Assembly (NCBI GenBank): GCA_022845895.1
Contig: AP025573.1
Coordinates: 1,212,501 to 1,276,500, forward strand
DNA length: 64,000 nt
Source of the DNA: Lachnospiraceae bacterium
GTDB taxonomy: Bacteria; Bacillota; Clostridia; Lachnospirales; Lachnospiraceae
Direction: 5' to 3'
The notes beneath the pieces are model-generated. The model saw nothing but the letters and a program-made list of their open reading frames with translations, made no database searches and was not told the DNA's origin. Position 1 is the stretch's first letter; every line of letters starts with the position of its first letter. Positions 1-7,601 of the stretch are shown here, one piece after another. The position numbers and the translations under genes are program-made.

Positions 1-209
1 AGACAGTAGATGAAATTTACAAAAGCTTTGAAAATCTACAGCAATTCCCGACAATGGGAGCAGATTTGTCAAAGCGAGTAAGCTTCAAAACGGATTATAA
101 GTATCTGATACATGGAAACTATATCACACTTTATCTTATCAAAAAAGATTGTGTTGAGATATATTGTGTGATTGACAGATACCAAGATATTACAAGTATT
201 TTGTTCTGA
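1..209 (+). CDS. RelE/ParE-family toxin, C-terminal part (start lies outside the window)
   Basis: Reading frame 3 is open from the first bases to the TGA at 207-209 and gives about 68 residues: a helical stretch (DEIYKSFENLQQFPTMG) followed by KYLIHGNYITLYLI and a C-terminal VIDRYQDITSILF. This is the usual C-terminal half of plasmid-stabilisation (RelE/ParE superfamily) toxins, which either cut ribosome-bound mRNA or poison gyrase. The antitoxin would be expected just upstream, outside the window. The frame ends about 60 bases before a strong bidirectional terminator. Which subfamily it belongs to cannot be decided from this half. Confidence 0.75.
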   Translation, partial: TVDEIYKSFENLQQFPTMGADLSKRVSFKTDYKYLIHGNYITLYLIKKDCVEIYCVIDRYQDITSILF

Positions 210-271
210 TAAAAGAATTGAATTCTTGCCGGGTTCGCGTAGTCGGCAATTAAAAGATATTTAAACCAACG

Positions 272-319
272 AAAAAGGTCTTGCCGAATTGAGTGAAATC
301 AATTTGGCAAGACCTTTTT
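272..319. terminator. Bidirectional intrinsic terminator
   Basis: The arms AAAAAGGTCTTGCC and GGCAAGACCTTTTT are perfect complements, and the inner AATTGA/TCAATT pairs extend the stem. There is an A-tract before and a T-tract after, so it can work in both directions. It closes the toxin transcript. The rest of 210-505 shows no gene. Confidence 0.85.
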
Positions 320-505
320 ACTCGCAAAATATCAAGGCGGCCTGTTGCCGGTTTTTACCCATTGTCGTTTTACCATTTTCCTATTATATAGATAACAGAA
401 CGATTTGCCATCCTGCAGCATAAGATGCTATAGGTACACGTATATCTAAGTATTTTGTGGATCTACTGAACCTACATCATGTTTATACGAAAGGATTGAG
501 TTAAT

Positions 506-1207
506 ATGAAAAAATATACTGATTGTAACGATTGTGAATGTTATACTAATGAGAGTTGTGCATTTTGCGGCGGTTGTGGTTGTAATCACTGCTGCCGTGG
601 TCCCCAAGGCCCTGCCGGCCCCCAGGGACCTCAAGGACCGGCTGGCCCCCAGGGACCTCAAGGACCGGCTGGTCCCCAGGGACCTCAAGGTCCGGCCGGC
701 CCTGCCGGTGATACAAGCTCTGCCTGTTGTAGCTGTAGTGAGCAACTAAGAAATATAATCCAACAAATCATTACCCTGTATCCAGATAATAATCTGTTTG
801 TCACTTTGAATAGTGGTGATGCAGTTGTTGGCCGTCCCGGCTCTTTGATTACAGGACCAAACGGGCGTACCGGAGTATTTGTAGTAATAAATCCTCAAAA
901 TTTTGAGCAATATTTGTCCACCTGCAGCATCGACACAATTCAGATAAACAATGCAATGTATAATGATGCCATTGTTTATCTACCGGAACCGGTTCCCGTT
1001 CCGGCAGACTGTTGCGCCGATTGCGAAGCAACGATTCGTTCTCTCCTGCCTGTCGGAACATCTGACGTTGTTATAACCACTAGTACTCAAACTCCATCAA
1101 CGGGAACAGTTATTAGAAATGAATACGGTATGATTGTACTTGCTAATGAGGCTGAAAACAATATCACCTTTATTTCCTCGTGCAGTATTGATTTATTTTT
1201 CAGTTAG
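506..1207 (+). CDS. Cys-rich collagen-like spore-surface (exosporium-type) protein
   Basis: The protein has 233 residues. The N-terminal 31 residues hold nine cysteines (C7, C10, C12, C18, C21, C24, C26, C29, C30) and no signal peptide. Residues 32-67 are twelve uninterrupted Gly-X-Y triplets with a nine-residue period (GPAGPQGPQ). A globular C-terminal domain of about 160 residues with more cysteines (CCSC, CCADC) follows. This plan matches clostridial and bacillar exosporium filament glycoproteins of the BclA kind, in which the collagen stalk trimerises and the C-terminal domain forms the tip; the cysteine region may anchor it by disulfides. The start ATG follows a weak AAGGATTGAG site. A role on the spore surface is inference from architecture; no sporulation sigma promoter could be assigned. 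Confidence 0.75.
   Translation: MKKYTDCNDCECYTNESCAFCGGCGCNHCCRGPQGPAGPQGPQGPAGPQGPQGPAGPQGPQGPAGPAGDTSSACCSCSEQLRNIIQQIITLYPDNNLFVTLNSGDAVVGRPGSLITGPNGRTGVFVVINPQNFEQYLSTCSIDTIQINNAMYNDAIVYLPEPVPVPADCCADCEATIRSLLPVGTSDVVITTSTQTPSTGTVIRNEYGMIVLANEAENNITFISSCSIDLFFS
599..706 (+). repeat. 27-bp tandem repeats encoding the collagen-like stalk
   Basis: About four nearly identical copies of a 27-base unit (CCCCAGGGACCTCAAGGACC plus GGCTGGC) run head to tail in frame and encode the Gly-X-Y stalk. Units differ mainly by silent changes. Such repeats can gain or lose copies by slippage without breaking the frame. Confidence 0.85.
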
Positions 1208-1215
1208 AGTATGAA

Positions 1216-1241
1216 GCGGACGGACATATATGTCTGTCCGC
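1216..1241. terminator. Hairpin just after the collagen-like gene
   Basis: GCGGACGGACATATATGTCTGTCCGC is self-complementary except for one mismatched pair and begins 9 bases past the stop codon. There is no T-run, so it may be a 3' stabiliser or a weak terminator. Confidence 0.5.
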
Positions 1242-1794
1242 CAGACTGACGGAGGGGGTGAGGTGTCCAGAGAGTTGGTGGAATATTTAAATCAATCGCT
1301 ACAGGTATTCTACCAAAGTCTCTTGATGCTTTCAACTGGCACTGGAGGAGAAGTCTATTGCTTTCCAGTCGGATAAGGTTAACGGATTTGAGTGAATAGG
1401 GGAATAGAATATCTGTGCGGATAATTTGCTAAATGGAAGTAGCCGGGGAAAGAAGATAAAGACATCACGGAATATTTCAGTTAAGGCTTTCAATTCTAAA
1501 TGAGTTACATATCTTTTGTTTGTTTCTATGCGGGTAATGATATTTTATCCATGTTGAACCCGGCTAATTGCAGTTAGTGGGCAAGGTCATGCTGATAGAA
1601 AAGATGTGACGGACGAGAGACATGCGTTGGGAGAACAGACGGAAAAGGTGGGAGTAAGTTCTTGAGCCGGGAAAGGGCGGGCTTAGAGTTTGATATGTTT
1701 TGTATGCTAGAGCAGGATGGTATGACGGTGGGAGTTGCCGTGGATAGGGTGCATATTAAGGAATAGAGAGAAGTTGTACTTCTGTACAATTTAT
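1242..1794. other. Gene-free, apparently decayed intergenic stretch
   Basis: No reading frame here looks coding on either strand. Short open pieces on the plus strand (for example around 1670-1765, ending IKE-stop) read like protein but have no start site or recognisable family. A small hairpin (TTGTAC, TTCT, GTACAA) lies near 1774-1789. The stretch is probably the remains of lost genes. Confidence 0.4.
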
Positions 1795-1845
1795 AAAAAC
1801 CTTACTGATTTTCAGCAGTGAAACTGAATATCGGTAAGGTTTTTT
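1795..1845. terminator. Intrinsic terminator, probably bidirectional
   Basis: AAAAACCTTAC at the left pairs with GTAAGGTTTTTT at the right, with further GAT/ATC pairing inside. Both strands end in a U-tract. On the minus strand it would stop transcription coming from the HD-remnant and nitroreductase side. Confidence 0.8.
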
Positions 1846-1865
1846 CGACAGCTACAAATTACTTT

Positions 1866-2033
1866 TTAACCCGATTTCCTCTGCTTTTTACAATGCTCTT
1901 CCGGAAATTTCTCATAGTCCAAATCGTGCAGCAGACCTGCGGTGCCCCACGCTTCTTCGCCCTCGCCGTCCAGCCTGGCGAAACGGGCCGTGACCGCCTC
2001 TACAGCCAGCGCGTGCTTCAGCAGGGCCGGCAT
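1866..2033 (-). pseudogene. Remnant of an HD-domain phosphohydrolase
   Basis: The minus strand encodes 55 residues from ATG at 2033 to TAA at 1866. They contain KHALAVEAVTARFARL, then GLLHDLDYEKFPEEHCKK, the H...HD signature of HDIG-type hydrolases (the complete family has roughly 180-200 residues). A stop codon lies in frame just upstream of the ATG, and the frame stops shortly after the HD motif. Both ends are therefore missing, and the metal-binding His/Asp set is incomplete. It sits immediately downstream of the nitroreductase gene on the same strand. Confidence 0.7.
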
Positions 2034-2059
2034 ATACCCTTGTCAGGGTGATGCTGCAT

Positions 2060-2578
2060 TTATAGTCTTTCATAAGATACCAGTTCCTCTAAAGGAATCC
2101 GGGTGGATGAATGGCGGTCCGGGCTTGCCGGTACTCCATCAGCATACCCGACAGCCAGGATATTGACCGGTTCCAGATGCTCAGGGAGCCGGAATTCTTT
2201 CTTGATTACATCCGGCTTGAAATAGCAGATCCAGACGGAACCGAGGCCCAGGTCCGCTGCCTCCATCATCATATGGTCGGTCAGTATGGAAGCATCGATA
2301 TCTGTCGTTCTCATCCCGTCAAAGGGCCGTTCCCATGCCTTTGTCTTGTCCGTGCAGACGATAAGTGCCAGAGGCGCATGGTAGATGTTGGCGGCCTTTG
2401 ATATCCGGGACAGTCCGTCAGTTTCCCGGACGGCTATGATGTGCACCGGCTGTAGGTTGGCTGCAGTTGGGGCGACATGTGCAGCGGTAAGGATTTTTTG
2501 AAGCTTCTCATCCTCCACTGGCTGGTCCGTATAGTTTCTTACAGAATAACGTGATTTTGCAATGTCTAAAAAGTTCAT
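2060..2578 (-). CDS. Nitroreductase-family FMN oxidoreductase
   Basis: The protein has 172 residues and is of normal size for the nitroreductase fold (FMN-binding homodimer, NAD(P)H-dependent). Visible signatures are the N-terminal SRYSVRNYTDQPV segment, the TAAHVAPTAANLQPVHIIAV flavin-binding stretch and ADLGLGSVWI in the C-terminal half. I prefer the ATG at 2578, which has GGAGAGGAAAG at the right spacing, over the ATG five codons upstream. The gene is divergent from an HxlR regulator with a shared intergenic region, a common arrangement in which the regulator responds to reactive electrophiles or redox stress and controls the reductase. The substrate is unknown. Confidence 0.85.
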   Translation of the reverse strand: MNFLDIAKSRYSVRNYTDQPVEDEKLQKILTAAHVAPTAANLQPVHIIAVRETDGLSRISKAANIYHAPLALIVCTDKTKAWERPFDGMRTTDIDASILTDHMMMEAADLGLGSVWICYFKPDVIKKEFRLPEHLEPVNILAVGYADGVPASPDRHSSTRIPLEELVSYERL

Positions 2579-2600
2579 ATCTTTCCTCTCCATTTTCCTA

Positions 2601-2629
2601 TTGTGATTCAGGTTAACCTATACTATAAT
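2601..2629 (+). promoter_or_regulatory. Promoter and palindromic operator between nitroreductase and HxlR genes
   Basis: TTGTGA (2601-2606), a 17-base spacer and TATAAT (2624-2629) form a promoter for the HxlR gene. A perfect 10-base palindrome AGGTTAACCT (2610-2619) lies in the spacer, a good place for autorepression and for control of the divergent gene. Confidence 0.6.
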
Positions 2630-2704
2630 TATAAACAATATAAATGAAAGAGCAAGAACGCACAATTTAGGTAGATAATACCCAAAAGGAAAGTGAGGCA
2701 GCTT

Positions 2705-3034
2705 ATGGCTATAACATGCAATAGCTTTACCTGTCCGGTCGAGGCGACAATCCGGCTCATTGGCGGGAAGTACAAGGCAGTAATACTCTGGCATCTTATG
2801 AACAGTACGCTGCGGTACAGCGAACTGCACAGGCGGATGCCGAAAGCCACGGACAAGATGCTGGCCCAGCAGCTCAGGGAACTGGAAAAGGATGGTCTGA
2901 TACATCGGGAAGTTTATCCTGTGGTGCCGCCCAGAACCGAATATTCGCTTACAGATTTCGGAAAGAGTCTGGCGCCTATTCTGGAAGAGATGTGCAACTG
3001 GGGAGAACAGTATCTGAAAGATACATTTGGATGA
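2705..3034 (+). CDS. HxlR-family winged-helix transcriptional regulator
   Basis: The protein has 109 residues. It shows the family hallmark near the N-terminus, a cysteine before a conserved run (CPVEATIRLIGGKYK), then a winged helix (LRYSELHRRMP, MLAQQLRELEKDGLIHREVYP) and the VEYSLT-like TEYSLTDFGKSL wing end. HxlR proteins often use that cysteine as a redox or electrophile sensor. I prefer the ATG at 2705 (AGTGAGG before it) to a GTG at 2693. It is divergent from the nitroreductase gene and probably regulates it and itself through the palindrome at 2610-2619. Confidence 0.85.
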   Translation: MAITCNSFTCPVEATIRLIGGKYKAVILWHLMNSTLRYSELHRRMPKATDKMLAQQLRELEKDGLIHREVYPVVPPRTEYSLTDFGKSLAPILEEMCNWGEQYLKDTFG

Positions 3035-3086
3035 AACAATCTACATAGCATGTGGAACCTTAAATTGTGAAGAGGATACGGAAAGA

Positions 3087-3431
3087 ATGAAAATAGCATA
3101 TTTTATCTGTGCAGGCTTGTCTGCAGGTATTATCGGCGGCTCTTTGATTGGCAGCATTAAGCTGTTTACAAAAAGGAGTTATCCGGAAGAACGCAGAATC
3201 AAAACTAAAAAAATGATGGATAAGGCGGCATCTGTGATTAAATTTTTCACAATGCTTTTACTTGCGTTAGGACTGATATGGTGCATATATTTTTTGATTC
3301 TCGGAGCGGTGATGCCGGAGAAGACCGAATATGCCAACAATATGTCTGAGCTGATTGTAGCAGTTCTGACTGTCATATCTATCATCTTCGCCTTTGTAGA
3401 ATTCCTGAGACGGAACAATGATAAAAAGTAA
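3087..3431 (+). CDS. Small membrane protein of unknown function
   Basis: The protein has 114 residues with three predicted membrane helices (about residues 4-25, 49-72 and 85-105), a basic loop after the first helix (KRSYPEERRIKTKK) and a basic C-terminus. I do not recognise a family. The start at 3087 has a nearby GGAAAG; the frame is open upstream and overlaps the HxlR stop, but that upstream part has no ribosome site. It lies 52 bases after the HxlR gene and is probably co-transcribed, ending at a strong terminator. Confidence 0.6.
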   Translation: MKIAYFICAGLSAGIIGGSLIGSIKLFTKRSYPEERRIKTKKMMDKAASVIKFFTMLLLALGLIWCIYFLILGAVMPEKTEYANNMSELIVAVLTVISIIFAFVEFLRRNNDKK

Positions 3432-3452
3432 GTTACATCTGAATACAGATGC

Positions 3453-3485
3453 AAAGCCCCCTCGCAGCTGATGTGAGGGGGCTTT
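3453..3485. terminator. Bidirectional intrinsic terminator
   Basis: AAAGCCCCCTC pairs perfectly with GAGGGGGCTTT across an 11-base loop. It sits between the convergent small membrane-protein gene and the TetR gene and serves both. Confidence 0.85.
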
Positions 3486-3518
3486 ACATACGGCGGCGCG
3501 TTTAACGGGGCCGCCGCA

Positions 3519-4103
3519 TTAATTTCTCGTAAGGTTCTCTATCACAATCGGTAGGAACCTTTCTTTTGTGATATCTTTCAATTCAATCGTACCATCCATC
3601 TGAAGCCAGTAAGAGACGCACCCCTGGAACAGTGCCTGCATAAGCCAGGCGGCATCTTCGGCGGAATAGTGTATCTTAAACTGCCCGGCGGCAATCCTTT
3701 TTTCCAGAAAAGGGGTAAGGCAGCGCACTCCTGAATATTCGTTATATTCATGGTTGCTCATCCAGATGCTGTTGAACTGGTCGTTGATATTGCGGCAGAG
3801 GATATGGCCGGCCTCATCCAGGATAGAAGCCTTATAAGTATAATATTCAGACAGGACTTCTACCGGATCTTCATCCAGGGCGCTGTCATCGAGTATCTGA
3901 TGTCCTTTCGTGCCGAGAGTCTTGGCATAGTCCAGAAGAAAGCTCGCCTTGTTCTTGTAGTAGTGATAGATAGAGCCGACCGGCACCCCGGCCGCTTCGC
4001 ATATATCACTGATCTTCGTCTTGTCATATCCTTGTTCCTTGAATAACGTGATAGCTGCGTCGTAAATATGCTGACGGCGCTCAGCAGAATGTTTGTGCTC
4101 CAT
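3519..4103 (-). CDS. TetR/AcrR-family repressor of the adjacent reductase operon
   Basis: The protein has 194 residues. The N-terminal helix-turn-helix is typical (IYDAAITLFKEQGYDKTKISDICEAAG, then VPVGSIYHYYKNKASFLLDY). The C-terminal ligand-binding helices are variable, as expected. I chose the ATG at 4103, preceded by TGAGG, rather than the ATG four codons upstream. It is divergent from the permease-reductase operon starting at 4301, and inverted repeats lie in the shared gap. By family behaviour it should repress that operon until the pathway substrate or a product binds. Confidence 0.9.
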   Translation of the reverse strand: MEHKHSAERRQHIYDAAITLFKEQGYDKTKISDICEAAGVPVGSIYHYYKNKASFLLDYAKTLGTKGHQILDDSALDEDPVEVLSEYYTYKASILDEAGHILCRNINDQFNSIWMSNHEYNEYSGVRCLTPFLEKRIAAGQFKIHYSAEDAAWLMQALFQGCVSYWLQMDGTIELKDITKERFLPIVIENLTRN

Positions 4104-4164
4104 ATAAGACCTCATTTGCTAAATAATACCTTTTTTGCAGTCCAAGTATACTACATCAAAAATA

Positions 4165-4266
4165 ATTAGTCAAATAACCGGCAAACTATTACTTTATGCT
4201 TGACTAATGTTTCACAATATGATAGATTCAAATAAATAGAATTAGATTCTAGAATTATATTCTAAA
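4165..4266. promoter_or_regulatory. Operator/promoter region between the TetR gene and the reductase operon
   Basis: ATTAGTCAA (4165-4173) and TTGACTAAT (4200-4208) are inverted copies. The second contains a -35 element TTGACT (4200-4205) with a 17-base spacer to a weak -10 TAGATT (4223-4228). Downstream, a perfect palindrome ATTCTAGAAT (4246-4255) is flanked by partly symmetric TTAGA and TCTAA. These are candidate TetR sites; which one is bound is not shown. Confidence 0.5.
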
Positions 4267-4300
4267 TGCAACTATTAACAAATTACAAAGGAGAACAGAG

Positions 4301-5623
4301 ATGACATTAGGTATTATTGGATGTCTGCTTGGCTTTATCGTGATGGGCGTCCTGGCTTACAGAGGGTGGCATATTGCAATCGCCTCTATCGCAGGTGCAC
4401 TGATTGTCGCTTTACTGAACGGTATGCCTGTTACAAATGCCTATCTGGAAGGCTACCTTCCGGGGATGGGAGGCTTTCTGTCCACTTACTTCGGTCAGTT
4501 TCTCTTCGGGGCGCTGCTGGCGGAGATATACTCTGCCACCGGCGCAGGCCTGACCGTGGCGCTTGGAATCTCCAGATTCTTTATCCGGGACAGCCTTACG
4601 GAGAGCCAGAAGAGGAGGATGGTCCTCTTCGTGCTGATCATCATCAGCGCGGCGCTTGAATTCGCCGGCGTAGGCGCCTCTTTAATCGTGATGGTCATAT
4701 ATCCTGTGGCACTGTCCTTATTCCGGCTGGCCGACATCCCTAAGCGATATATAGTGGCGGCGATACTGGGCGGCTGCCTCGGGTTTGCCAACGACTTGCC
4801 GGGAAGCCCGCAGCCGGGCAACACGATTCCGATGAAGATACTGGAAACTTCATCCACCGCCGGTCTGGTTCCGGGAATCATAGGTGCTGTCGTGGAAATC
4901 ATTGCAATGGTCTTGCTGCTGAGCCTGGTTATCAATCGCGGCATCAAGAGAGGTGAGAGGTTCCATCCGGAGGTTGACATGGACAGGGCTGTTGACGAAG
5001 GGAAAAAGCGTCCGTATATGTGGAAGGCGCTGCTTCCCGTGGCAGTATTGTTTGTACTGTTTAATATCATGAAATGGGATATCAATATATCGCTTGCAGT
5101 CACCTGTGCTTTCAGCGTTGTGCTGCTATACGGATATTTTCCGGGCAGAGACATAAAAAGCATGGCAGGAAGAGGCATCGCCCAGGGCGTGACAGCGACC
5201 ATCAGCATCTGCGCTGTTATCGGATTTTCCACTGTCGTACAGGATACGGCGGCTTTCCAGAGCATCGTGGACAGTCTGGTACACCTGGATATGAACCCGT
5301 ATGTGCTGCTTATCGTATGCGTGTCATTCATGTGTATGCTCTGCGGCGGATCTGCGACGGGACAGGCCATAGCACTCCCGATTATCAGCCCTGCCATAAA
5401 AGCAGCCGGGGTATCTGCGGAAGCGGTTCATCGTATCTCATCCTTTGCAGGAGCGATATTAGATACGATGCCATATGCCGGAACGGTAGTGATGGCTCAT
5501 GCCTATGCGAAGGTGAGGATCAGCGACGGCTACCCGGCCGTGTTCGTGATATCAGTCATAGCGACCGCAATCAGCACGTTTACGGTGACGGCCATATGTG
5601 CGTTGTTTCCGGCGCTCGTATAA
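4301..5623 (+). CDS. GntP-like carboxylate permease, first gene of the reductase operon
   Basis: The protein has 440 residues and about eleven or twelve hydrophobic helices, the size of GntP-family (gluconate and related organic acid:H+) permeases. The long hydrophobic N-terminus, a central re-entrant-like stretch (GFANDLPGSPQPGN) and GGSATGQAIALPIISPA near the C-terminus fit ion-transporter-superfamily symporters. The ribosome site AAAGGAGAA is strong. As the first gene of an operon of reductases and dehydrogenases it probably imports the pathway substrate, most likely an acid. Assignment to GntP rather than another member of the same superfamily is from general resemblance. Confidence 0.65.
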   Translation: MTLGIIGCLLGFIVMGVLAYRGWHIAIASIAGALIVALLNGMPVTNAYLEGYLPGMGGFLSTYFGQFLFGALLAEIYSATGAGLTVALGISRFFIRDSLTESQKRRMVLFVLIIISAALEFAGVGASLIVMVIYPVALSLFRLADIPKRYIVAAILGGCLGFANDLPGSPQPGNTIPMKILETSSTAGLVPGIIGAVVEIIAMVLLLSLVINRGIKRGERFHPEVDMDRAVDEGKKRPYMWKALLPVAVLFVLFNIMKWDINISLAVTCAFSVVLLYGYFPGRDIKSMAGRGIAQGVTATISICAVIGFSTVVQDTAAFQSIVDSLVHLDMNPYVLLIVCVSFMCMLCGGSATGQAIALPIISPAIKAAGVSAEAVHRISSFAGAILDTMPYAGTVVMAHAYAKVRISDGYPAVFVISVIATAISTFTVTAICALFPALV

Positions 5624-5640
5624 CCAGTAAGGAGGGAAAA

Positions 5641-7590
5641 ATGGAAAATTATGATGTATTGTTTACGCCATATAAGATTGGTGATTTGAAGATACGAAAC
5701 CGTATCGTCATGTGCCCCATGGGGACGAATGCGGCTTATGGGGACGGCTCGATAGCAGAAAACCGCATTGATTATTATGCACGCAGGGCAAAAGGCGGGG
5801 TCGGCATGATAATCCTGGGCTGCCAGTTCATCAGCCCGGAACTGGCGTCCGGCTGTATCGAAGGGACGATAGAGCCCAGCACCTCCCTGCCGCGGCTGTC
5901 CGTGTTATGTGAAAAGGTACACCAGTACGGGGCCAAGATCTGTGCACAGTTATCCTGTGGTGTGGGGCGAAATGCGTTTCCGCAACGCTTCAATAAGCCG
6001 ATAAGTGCATCAGCTATACCGGCGGCACTTGATTCGTCCATCATCTGTCATGAGATGACGAAGGAAGAGATAGCCCAGATGATGGATGCATTCACAACAG
6101 CGGCGCGGCATGCGGCCGCAGTCGGGTTCGACGCAATCGAAGTCCACGCCCATGCCGGTTACCTGGTGGACCAGTTCTTATCGCCGCTTTGGAATAAGCG
6201 GACAGATGAGTACGGAGGCTCTGTAGAGAACAGGACCCGGTTTGCCAGAGAGATTATCGCAGCAATCCGGAAGGGGATTCCACGGAATATGCCGATACTG
6301 TTCCGCATCTCCATGGACCACAGGACGGACGGGGGACGTGACATAGCGGACAGCGTGGAGATAATACGCAGACTGGAGCAGGAGGGCGTGGCGGCGTTTG
6401 ACGTGGATGCAGGCAGCTATGAGACGATTGATTATATCTTTCCGACGGCATATCTCGGCGACGCATGTATGGCCTATGCCGCACGGGCAGCCAAAGCGGC
6501 GGTATCCGTTCCGGTGCTGAACGCGGGCAATCATACGCCTGAGACGGCAAAGCATCTGATAGAAGCCGGTGATGCTGATTTCGCCATGATAGGGCGTGGG
6601 CTGATTGCAGATCCGGACCTGCCGAAGAAGCTCCGGGAGAACAGGCGCAGGGAGGTCCGTCCGTGTATCAGATGTAACGAGGACTGTATCGGACGGACCG
6701 CGGCGTTCAAGATGTCGATGCTCAGCTGTGCGGTCAACCCGGAGGCATGTCAGGAACAGTGGTTCCGGCTTGAAAAGACGAGGCTGCCCAAGCGGGTCTG
6801 TGTCATAGGCGCCGGGCCGGGAGGGCTGGAAGCCGCACGTGTCGCGGCTGAATGCGGCCACACGGTAACCGTATATGAACAGGAGGGGCAGATAGGCGGA
6901 CAGCTCACAGCAGCAGCCACTCCGAAGTTCAAAAGCCAGTTAAGAGCGCTGCTGGCATATTATGAGGTACAGCTTGAGAAGCTTGGCGTGCCGGTGCTGC
7001 TGAACCGTGAGGTAAAAGCGGATGACCCTCTACTTTCCCAGTATGACAGATGGATAGTAGCGACAGGGGCTGTCCCATTTACCCCGTCTGTAAAAGGAAT
7101 GGACGGCAGCAATGTAATCAGCGTACTTGATGCCCACCGCCATAAAGAGCTGGTGAAGGGGGAACGGATAGTCATCTGCGGAGGCGGCCTGTCGGGATGC
7201 GACTGTGCGCTGGAGCTTTCCATGGAATATAAGAAACGGCCCGTCATTGTGGAGATGATGGACAAGCTGGCGCCGAACATGATTATGATGAACCGGGCAT
7301 CCATGCAGCGGATGCTGCAAGAGCAGGATATAGATGTCTATACAGGCTGCCGGGTGGAACAGGTGGAAGAAGGCAGGGTACATATAGTGGATAAGGACGA
7401 TAATTCCCGGATTCTGGAAGCGGATACGGTGATAAGTGCTTTCGGGATGCGTTCCGACCATGCTCTGGCAGATGCCTTGGAGCAAAAGTATGGATGGAAG
7501 GTACGCACAGTCGGGGACTGCAGCCGCATCGGACGGGTGGGGCTGGCAGTGCGCGAAGGATATTTTGCAGGGAGCACGTTAGATAGTTGA
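5641..7590 (+). CDS. Old-Yellow-Enzyme/2,4-dienoyl-CoA-reductase-type flavoprotein (first copy)
   Basis: The protein has 649 residues in the three-part plan of this family. An FMN-binding TIM barrel spans about 1-340 and includes FLSPLWNKRTDEYGGSVENR. A [4Fe-4S] cluster is bound by C342, C345, C349 and C363. An NAD(P)H/FAD domain has GAGPGG at 390-395 and GGGLSG at 514-519. The family includes dienoyl-CoA reductase, the bile-acid reductases BaiCD/BaiH and gut steroid and isoflavone ene-reductases; it reduces activated C=C bonds anaerobically. The barrel motif reads H169-A-H-A-G-Y174, not the usual HAAHGY, so the second catalytic His is shifted or lost. The start at 5641 has AAGGAGGG before it; the frame runs open far upstream inside the permease gene but that part is not coding. 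Confidence 0.9.
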   Translation: MENYDVLFTPYKIGDLKIRNRIVMCPMGTNAAYGDGSIAENRIDYYARRAKGGVGMIILGCQFISPELASGCIEGTIEPSTSLPRLSVLCEKVHQYGAKICAQLSCGVGRNAFPQRFNKPISASAIPAALDSSIICHEMTKEEIAQMMDAFTTAARHAAAVGFDAIEVHAHAGYLVDQFLSPLWNKRTDEYGGSVENRTRFAREIIAAIRKGIPRNMPILFRISMDHRTDGGRDIADSVEIIRRLEQEGVAAFDVDAGSYETIDYIFPTAYLGDACMAYAARAAKAAVSVPVLNAGNHTPETAKHLIEAGDADFAMIGRGLIADPDLPKKLRENRRREVRPCIRCNEDCIGRTAAFKMSMLSCAVNPEACQEQWFRLEKTRLPKRVCVIGAGPGGLEAARVAAECGHTVTVYEQEGQIGGQLTAAATPKFKSQLRALLAYYEVQLEKLGVPVLLNREVKADDPLLSQYDRWIVATGAVPFTPSVKGMDGSNVISVLDAHRHKELVKGERIVICGGGLSGCDCALELSMEYKKRPVIVEMMDKLAPNMIMMNRASMQRMLQEQDIDVYTGCRVEQVEEGRVHIVDKDDNSRILEADTVISAFGMRSDHALADALEQKYGWKVRTVGDCSRIGRVGLAVREGYFAGSTLDS

Positions 7591-7601
7591 GGAGGAAGAA
7601 G

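Noticed and set aside
599..706. CRISPR array
   Set aside because: The repeats are contiguous 27-base units without spacers and encode Gly-X-Y in frame.
4495..5397. Long minus-strand frame opposite the permease gene
   Set aside because: It is a shadow of the real gene with unnatural composition and no ribosome site; the same holds for other long antisense frames in G+C-rich genes (for example 6178-6861, 9989-11095, 18914-20386).
5074..5640. N-terminal extension of the first ene-reductase
   Set aside because: The frame is open but lies inside the permease gene in another frame; the family start MENYDVLFTPYKIG with a strong ribosome site is at 5641.
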